A stretch of 64,000 nt of DNA from Megachile rotundata (Eukaryota; Arthropoda; Insecta; Hymenoptera; Megachilidae), in assembly GCF_050947335.1 (NCBI RefSeq), contig NW_027473522.1, positions 62,001 through 126,000 of the forward strand. The letters are read 5' to 3'. Shown piece by piece: positions 57,565 through 64,000 of the stretch (positions within the stretch are counted from its first letter, which is position 1; every line of letters starts with the position of its first letter). A program made the position numbers and the translations under genes. The notes beneath the pieces were generated by a model, which was given only the letters and a program-made list of their open reading frames with translations, was not told the DNA's origin and made no database searches.

Positions 57565-60000
57565 AGTAATGAGTATAGTAATTGTCGTTCTATCGATCAT
57601 ATTTGCATAATATGGTTAATAATATGCGTTAGATTGATAACAGTGAGTGTAATAAGTATAGTAATTGTCGTTTTATCGATCATATTAGCATAATATGGCT
57701 CATAATATGGGTTAGATTGATAATAATAAGAGTAATGAGTATAGTAATTGTAGTTCTATCGATCTTATCTGCATAATATGGTTAATAATATGAGTTAGAT
57801 TGATAATAATAAGAGTAATAAGTATAGTAATTGTAGTTCTATCGATCATATAAGCATAATATGGTTAATAATATGAGTTAGATTCATAATAATAAGAGTA
57901 ATAAGTATAGTAATTGTCGTTCTATAGATCACATAAGCATAATATGGCTAATAATATGAGTTAGATTGATAATAATAAGAGTAATGATTATAGTAATTGT
58001 CGTTCTATCGATCTTATCTGCATAATATGGTTAATAATATGAGTTAGATTGATAATAATAAGAGTAATAAGTATTGTAATTGTAGTTCTATCGATCATAT
58101 AAGCATAATATGGTTAATCATATGAGTTAGATTGATAATAGTGAGTGTAATAAGTATAGTAATTGTAGTTCTATTGCTCATATAAGCAAAATATGGTTAA
58201 TAATATGAGTTAGATTGGTAATAACAAGAGTTATAAGTATAGTAATTTTAGTTCTATCGATCATATAAGCATAATATGGCTAATAATATGAGTTAGATTG
58301 ATAATAATAAGAGTAAGGAGTATACTAATTGTAGTTCTATCGATCATGTCTGCATAATATGGTTAATAATATGGGTTAGATTGATAACAATAAGAGTAAT
58401 AAGTATAGTAAATGTCGTGCTATCGATCATATCTGCATAATATGGATAATAATATGAGTTAGATTGATAATAGTGAGTGTAATAAGTATAGTAATTGTCG
58501 TTCTATCGATCATATTAGCATAATATGGCTAATAATATGAGTTAGGCTGATAATAATGAGAGTAATAAGTATAGTAATTGTCGTTCTGTCGATCATATAA
58601 GCATAATATGGCTAATAATATGAATTAGATTGATAATAATAAGAGAACTGAATATACTAATTGTAGTTCTATCGATCATGTCTGCATAATATGGTTAATA
58701 ATATGGGTTAGATTGATAACAATAAGAGTAATAAGTATAGTAAATGTCGTGCTATCGATCATATCTGCATAATATGGATAATAATATGAGTTAGATTGAT
58801 AATAGTGAGTGTAATAAGTATAGTAATTGTCGTTCTATCGATCATATTAGCATAATATGGCTAATAATATGAGTTAGGCTGATAATAATGAGAGTAATAA
58901 GTATAGTAATTGTCGTTCTGTCGATCATATAAGCATAATATGGCTAATAATATGAATTAGATTGATAATAATAAGAGAACTGAATATAGTAATTGTCGTT
59001 CTATCGATCATATAAGCATAATATGGCTAATAATATGAGTTAGATTGATAATAATAAGAGAAGTGAGTATAGTCATTGTCGTTCGATCGATCATATAAGC
59101 ATAATATGGCTAATGATATGAGTTAAATTGATAATAATAAGAGTAATAGGTATAATAATTATCGTTCTACCGGTCATATAAGCATAATATGGCTTATAAT
59201 ATGAGTTAGATTGATAATAATAAGAGTAATGAGTATAGTAATTGTCGTTCTATCGATCATATAAGCATAAAATGGCTAATAATATGAGTTAGATTGATAA
59301 TAATAAGAGTAACGGGTATAGTAACAGTAGTTCTATCGATCATATCTGCATAATATGGTTAATAATATGAGTTAGATTGATAATAATAAGAGTAATAAGT
59401 ATAGTAATTGTAGTTGTATCGATCCTATAAGCATAATATGGCTAATAATATGAGTTAGATTGATAATAATAAGAGTAATAAGTATAGTAATTGTCGTCCT
59501 ACCGATCATATCTGCATAATATGGTTAATCATGTGAGTTAGATTGATAATAGTGAGTGTAATAAGTATAGCAATTGTAGTTCTATTGCTCATATAAGCAA
59601 AATATGGTTAATAATATGAGTTAGATTGATAATAGTGAGTGTAATAAGTATAGTAATTGTCGTTCTATCGATCATATTAGCATAATATGGTTAATAATAT
59701 GAGATAGATTGATAATAGTGAGTGTAATAAGTACAGTAATTGTCGTTCTATCGATCATATAAGCATAATATGGCTAATAATATGAGTTAGATTGATAATA
59801 ATAAGAGTAATAAGTATAGGAATTGTCGTCCTATCGATCATATCTGCATAATATGGTTAATAATATGAGTTAGATTCATAATAATAAGAGTAATAAGTAT
59901 AGTAATTGTCGTTCTATCGATCACATAAGCATAATATGGCTACTAATATGAGTTAGATTGATAATAATAAGAGTAATGATTATAGTAATTGTCGTTCTAT
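57565..60000 (+). repeat. Copy of 38.4-40.5 kb with an added 4-monomer duplication
   Basis: P at 57688 and Q at 58186. It matches 38,427 onward at 231 monomers plus 1 bp, changing to 235 monomers after the small duplication at 58.3-59.0 kb. It shares tattgtaattg, gcataaaatgg near 59,268, tataggaatt near 59,816 and gctactaat near 59,940 with the earlier copy. Confidence 0.82.
58323..58986 (+). repeat. 4-monomer (332-bp) tandem duplication
   Basis: The block 58,323-58,654 is repeated at 58,655-58,986, starting with tactaattgtag and gatcatgtctgc. The crossover lies near monomer position 55 in both partners, so the exchange was in register. The monomer at 58601 is a hybrid, gagaactgaata followed by ctaattgtag. 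The related copy at 39.1-39.5 kb lacks the duplication, which makes this one of the youngest changes in the window. Confidence 0.9.
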
Positions 60001-60177
60001 CGTTCATATAAGCATAATATGGCTAATAACATGAGTTAGGCTGATAATAATAAGAGTAATGAGTATAGTAATTGTCGTTCTATCGATCATATTTGCATAA
60101 TATGGTTAATAATATGAGTTAGATTGATAACAGTGAGTGTAATAAGTATAGTAATTGTAGTTCTATTGCTCATATAA
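60001..60177 (+). repeat. Junction monomers between the 40-kb-like copy and a Q-R block
   Basis: Two monomers (with aacatgagttaggctg and a gatcatatttgc tail) join the alternative P ending to a gataacagtgag monomer that ends in gtagttctattgctc, the lead-in to Q. No P landmark is present. Confidence 0.65.
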
Positions 60178-62190
60178 GCAAAATATGGTTAATAATATGA
60201 GTTAGATTGGTAATAACAAGAGTTATAAGTATAGTAATTTTAGTTCTATCGATCATATAAGCATAATATGGCTAATAATATGAGTTAGATTGATAATAAT
60301 AAGAGCAAGGAGTATACTAATTGTAGTTCTATCGATCATGTCTGCATAATATGGTTAATAATATGGGTTAGATTGATAACAATAAGAGTAATAAGTATAG
60401 TAAATGTCGTGCTATCGATCATATCTGCATAATATGGATAATAATATGAGTTAGATTGATAATAGTGAGTGTAATAAGTATAGTAATTGTCGTTCTATCG
60501 ATCATATTAGCATAATATGGCTAATAATATGAGTTAGGCTGATAATAATGAGAGTAATAAGTATAGTAATTGTCGATCTGTCGATCATATAAGCATAATA
60601 TGGCTAATAATATGAATTAGATTGATAATAATAAGAGAACTGAATATAGTAATTGTCGTTCTATCGATCATATAAGCATAATATGGCTTATAATATGAGT
60701 TAGATTGATAATAATAAGAGTAATAAGTATAGTAATTTTCGTCCTATCGATCATGTAAGCATAATATGGCTAACAATATGAGTTAGATTGATAATAATAA
60801 GAGTAATGAGTATAGTAATTGTCGTTCTATCGATTATATAAGCATAATATGGCTAATAATATGAGTTAGATTGATATTAATAAGAGTAATGAGTATACTA
60901 ATTGTAGTTCTATCGATCATATCTGCATAATATGGTTAATAATATGAGTTAGATTGATAACAATAAGAGTAATAAGTATAGTAAATGTCGTGCTATCGAT
61001 CATATCTGCATAATATGGTTAATAATATGAGTTAGATTCAAAATAATAAGAGTAATAAGTATAGTAATTGTCGTTCTATCGATCACATAAGCATAATATG
61101 GCTAATAATATGAGTTAGGCTGATAATAATAAGAGTAATGAGTATAGTAATTGTCGTTCTATCGATCGTGTTTGCATAATATGGTTAATAATATGAGTTA
61201 GATTGATAATAGTGAGTGTAATTGGTATAGTAATTGTCGTTCTATCGATCATCTTAGTATAATATGGTTAATAATATGAGTTAGATTGATAATAATACGA
61301 GAAGTGAGTATAGTCATTGTCGTTCGATCGATCATATAAGCATAATATGGCTAATAATATGAGTAAGATTGATAATAATAAGAGAAGTGAGTATAGTCAT
61401 TGTCGTTCGATCGATCATATAAGCATAATATGGCTAATGATATGAGTTAGATTGATAATAATAAGAGTAATGAGTGTACTAATTGTAGTTCTATCGATCA
61501 TATCTGCATAATATGGTTAATAATATGAGTTAGATTGATAACAATAAGAGCAATAAGTACAGTAAATGTCGTGCTATCGATCATATCTGCATAATATGGA
61601 TAATAATATGAGTTAGATTCATAATGGTGAGTGTAATAAGTATAGTAATTGTCGTTCTATCGATCATATTAGCATAATATGGCTAACAATATGAGTTAGA
61701 TTGATAATAATAAGAGTAATGAGTATAGTAATTGTCGTTCTATCGATCATATTAGCATAATATGGTTAATAATATGAGCTAGATTGATAATAATAAGAGT
61801 AATGAGTATAGTAATTGTCGTTCTATCGTTCATATAAGCATAATATGGCTAATAATATGAGTTAGGCTGATAATAATAAGAGTAATGAGTACAGTAATTG
61901 TCGTTCTATCGATCGTATTTGCATAATATGGTCAATAATATGAGTTAGATTGATAACAGTGAGTGTAATAAGTACAGTAATTGTCGTTCTGTCGATCATA
62001 TAAGCATAATATGGCTAATAATATGAGTTAGGTTGATAATAATGAGAGTAATAAGTATAGTAATTGTCGTTCTATCGATCATATCTGCATAATATGGTTA
62101 ATAATATGAGCTAGATTGATAATAATAAGAGTAATGAGTATAGTAATTGTCGTTCTATCGTTCACATAAGCATAATATGGCTAATAATAT
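60178..62190 (+). repeat. Q-to-R block, copy 4 of four
   Basis: Q at 60178 and R at 61256, 13 monomers apart, with gagcaag near 60,303. Matches 44,407-46,419 at 190 monomers plus 1 bp, including the unusual join to gagctagattg at about 62,110 (46,340 in the partner), so both copies descend from the same rearranged block. It diverges near 62,190, before the O landmark, where gagttagattgataacag replaces gagtaaggctg. Confidence 0.82.
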
Positions 62191-64000
62191 GAGTTAGATT
62201 GATAACAGTGAGTGTAATAAGTATAGTAATTATCTTTCTATCGATCATATAAGCATAATATGGCTAATAATATGAGTTAGATTGATAATAATAAGAGAAA
62301 TGAATATAGTAATTGTCGTTCTATCGATCATATAAGCATAATATGGCTAATAATATGAGTTAGATTGATAATAATAAGAGTAAGGAGTATACTAATTGTA
62401 GTTCTATCGATCATGTCTGCATAATATGGTTTATAATATGGGTTAGATTGATAACAATAAGAGTAATAAGTATAGTAAATGTCGTGCTATCGATCATATC
62501 TGCATAATATGGATAATAATATGAGTTAGATTGATAATAGTGAGTGTAATAAGTATAGTAATTGTCGTTCTATCGATCATATTAGCATAATATGGCTAAT
62601 AATATGAGTTAGGCTGATAATAATGAGAGTAATAAGTATAGTAATTGTCGTTTTGTCGATCATATAAGCATAATATGGCTAATAATATGAATTAGATTGA
62701 TAATAATAAGAGAAATGAATATAGTAATTGTCGTTCTATCGATCATATAAGCATAATATGGCTAATACTATGAGTTAGATTGATAATAATAAGAGAAGTG
62801 AGTATAGTCATTGTCGTTCGATCGATCATATAAGCATAATATGGCTAATGATATGAGTTAAATTGATAATAATAAGAGTAATAGGTATAATAATTATCGT
62901 TCTACCGATCATATAAGCATAATATGGCTTATAATATGAGTTAGATTGATAATAATAAGAGTAATGAGTATAGTAATTGTCGTTCTATCGATCATATAAG
63001 CATAATATGGCTAATAATATGAGTTAGATTGATAATAATAAGAGTAACGAGTATAGTAACAGTAGTTCTATCGATCATATCTGCATAATATGGTTAATAA
63101 TATGAGTTAGATTGATAATAATAAGAGTAATAAGTATAGTAATTGTAGTTCTATCGATCCTATAAGCATAATATGGCTAATAATATGAGTTAGATTGATA
63201 ATAATAAGAGTAATAAGTATAGTAATTGTCGTTCTATCGATCTTATCTGCATAATATAGTTAATAATATGAGTTAGATTGATAATAAAAAGAGTAATAAG
63301 TATAGTAATTGTAGTTCTATCGATCATATAAGCATAATATGGTTAATCATATGAGTTAGATTGATAATAGTGAGTGTAATAAGTATAGTAATTGTAGTTC
63401 TATCGATCATATTAGCATAATATGGCTTATAATATGAGTCAGGCTGATAATAATAAGAGTAATGAGTATAGTAATTGTCGTTCTATCGATCGTATTTGCA
63501 TAATGTGGTTAATAATATGAGTTAGATTGATAACAGTGAGTGTAATAAGTATAGTAATTATCTTTCTATCGATCATATAAGCATAATATGGCTAATAATA
63601 TGAGTTAGATTGAGAATAATAAGAGAAATGAATATAGTAATTGTCGTTCTATCGATCATATAAGCATAATATGGCTAATAATATGAGTTAGATTGATAAT
63701 AATAAGAGTAAGGAGTATACTAATTGTAGTTCTATCGATCATGTCTGCATAATATGGTTAATAATATGAGTTAGATTGATAATAATAAGAGTAATAAGTA
63801 TAGTAATTGTAGTTCTATCGATCATATAAGCATAATATGGTTAATCATATGAGTTAGATTGATAATAGTGAGTGTAATAAGTATAGTAATTGTAGTTCTA
63901 TTGCTCATATAAGCAAAATATGGTTAATAATATGAGTTAGATTGGTAATAACAAGAGTTATAAGTATAGTAATTTTAGTTCTATCGATCATATAAGCATA
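62191..64000 (+). repeat. Divergent P-like and S-like segment at the right edge
   Basis: Bases 62.3-63.2 kb follow the P order but keep common-type bases where other copies are changed: gagaaatgaa for gagaactgaa, accgatc for accggtc or atctgtc, aacgagt for aacgggt, and gttctatcgatcc for gttgtatcgatcc. Private changes include gtttataat (62,429), gttttgtcg (62,648), aatactatgag (62,766), aatatagtt (63,254) and ataaaaagag (63,284). It passes an S-like stretch near 63.4-63.7 kb and ends inside a P start with Q at 63913. Confidence 0.75.

Larger units (their letters stand above)
1..64000 (+). repeat. 83-bp AT-rich satellite array filling the whole window
   Basis: The monomer starts with gcataatatgg, continues with taataatatgag (13-24) and ttagattgataataataag (25-43), and ends with a ClaI-type atcgat core (71-76) and a variable tail (77-83). 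Starts checked at 2, 998, 10045, 20088, 30048 and 40091 are all 2 modulo 83; after 47,147 they are 3 modulo 83 (50052, 63996). Variation concentrates at monomer positions 12, 46-52, 65-69, 73 and 79-83. Every monomer I read is in the same orientation, and no foreign sequence interrupts the array. Head-to-tail satellite of this size is typical of eukaryotic centromeric or other heterochromatin; the specific family is not recognised. Confidence 0.98.

Noticed and set aside
35970..63290. AATAAA poly(A) signals (about 35,979; 48,571; 52,638; 54,547; 63,284)
   Set aside because: Single substitutions in the satellite, three of them copies of each other, with no transcript structure nearby.
1..64000. 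CRISPR array
   Set aside because: The repeated unit is continuous over all 83 bp. There is no alternation of constant repeat and unrelated spacer, and the variable sites carry a few recurring alleles. No cas gene is present.
1..64000. Telomeric repeat, suggested by ttagg in gagttaggctg
   Set aside because: It occurs once in some monomers and never in tandem; it is a one-base variant of gagttagattg.
1..64000. CENP-B box
   Set aside because: The ttcgatcgatc variant recalls the ttcg start of the box, but the required CGGG end is absent in every monomer read.
1..64000. Promoters from tataag in catataagc
   Set aside because: It is part of the monomer tail, repeated hundreds of times with no gene downstream; AT-rich sequence makes such matches uninformative.
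1..64000. Hairpin from catat and atatg around the monomer junction
   Set aside because: Only a 5-bp all-weak stem with a 7-base loop, broken in the cacataa and cgtattt variants; no evidence of function.
1..64000. Mobile element or its target-site duplication
   Set aside because: No sequence outside the monomer family was found and all breakpoints are in-register joins between monomers.
1..64000. Low-complexity AT-rich mitochondrial or bacterial sequence
   Set aside because: No coding, tRNA or rRNA content, and higher-order satellite structure over the entire length fits eukaryotic nuclear heterochromatin better.

Overview
The whole 64,000-base window is one uninterrupted tandem satellite array. 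I see no gene, RNA gene, transposon, CRISPR array or unique sequence on either strand. The monomer is 83 bp, about 25% G+C, and always in the same orientation. Its start (gcataatatgg) falls at 2 + 83n from position 2 up to about 47,146, and at 3 + 83n from there to the end. That makes 771 monomers with one net 1-bp insertion, at 47,147. Long, AT-rich, head-to-tail satellite with higher-order structure points to a eukaryotic chromosome, probably centromeric or other constitutive heterochromatin. I do not recognise the satellite family and cannot name the organism.

The array has two layers above the monomer. Neighbouring monomers differ at several positions (4 and 7 differences for the two monomers after the first complete one), but particular ordered runs of variants recur nearly identically far away. 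I follow four landmark monomers: P (gctcataatatggg), R (ttagtataatatgg), O (gagtaaggctgat, followed by aatatcagttag) and S (aatgtcagttag). A fifth, Q (gcaaaatatgg followed by gattggtaataaca), lies six monomers after P in a complete P unit. The basic P unit is about 23 monomers (1,909 bp). The larger cycle runs P, R, O, S and back to P; O at 7,200 and O at 16,911 are exactly 117 monomers (9,711 bp) apart.

Layout: 1-2.9 kb, two P units (the second truncated); 2.9-9.9 kb, bridge, R, O, S and a P tail; 9.9-16.6 kb, P units and a Q-R block; 16.6-21.9 kb, O, S and a 2.3-kb tandem duplication; 21.9-29.8 kb, a distant copy of 3.3-8.9 kb followed by a mosaic second R-O segment; 29.8-38.5 kb, another full P-R-O-S cycle; 38.5-46.3 kb, composite P units and a Q-R block; 46.3-57.6 kb, nested tandem duplications of the R-O-S part; 57.6-62.2 kb, a copy of 38.4-40.5 kb plus a Q-R block; 62.2-64 kb, a more divergent segment.

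Nothing here works as a gene set. The biology is array evolution: in-register unequal exchange that adds or removes whole monomers, visible recombination between variant sites, and very strict conservation of monomer length. The only open frames are nine copies of a 62-codon frame that depends on two chance stop-codon losses in the O landmark; I do not regard them as genes. Boundaries and repeat relationships come from reading the sequence and phase arithmetic, not from an alignment program.
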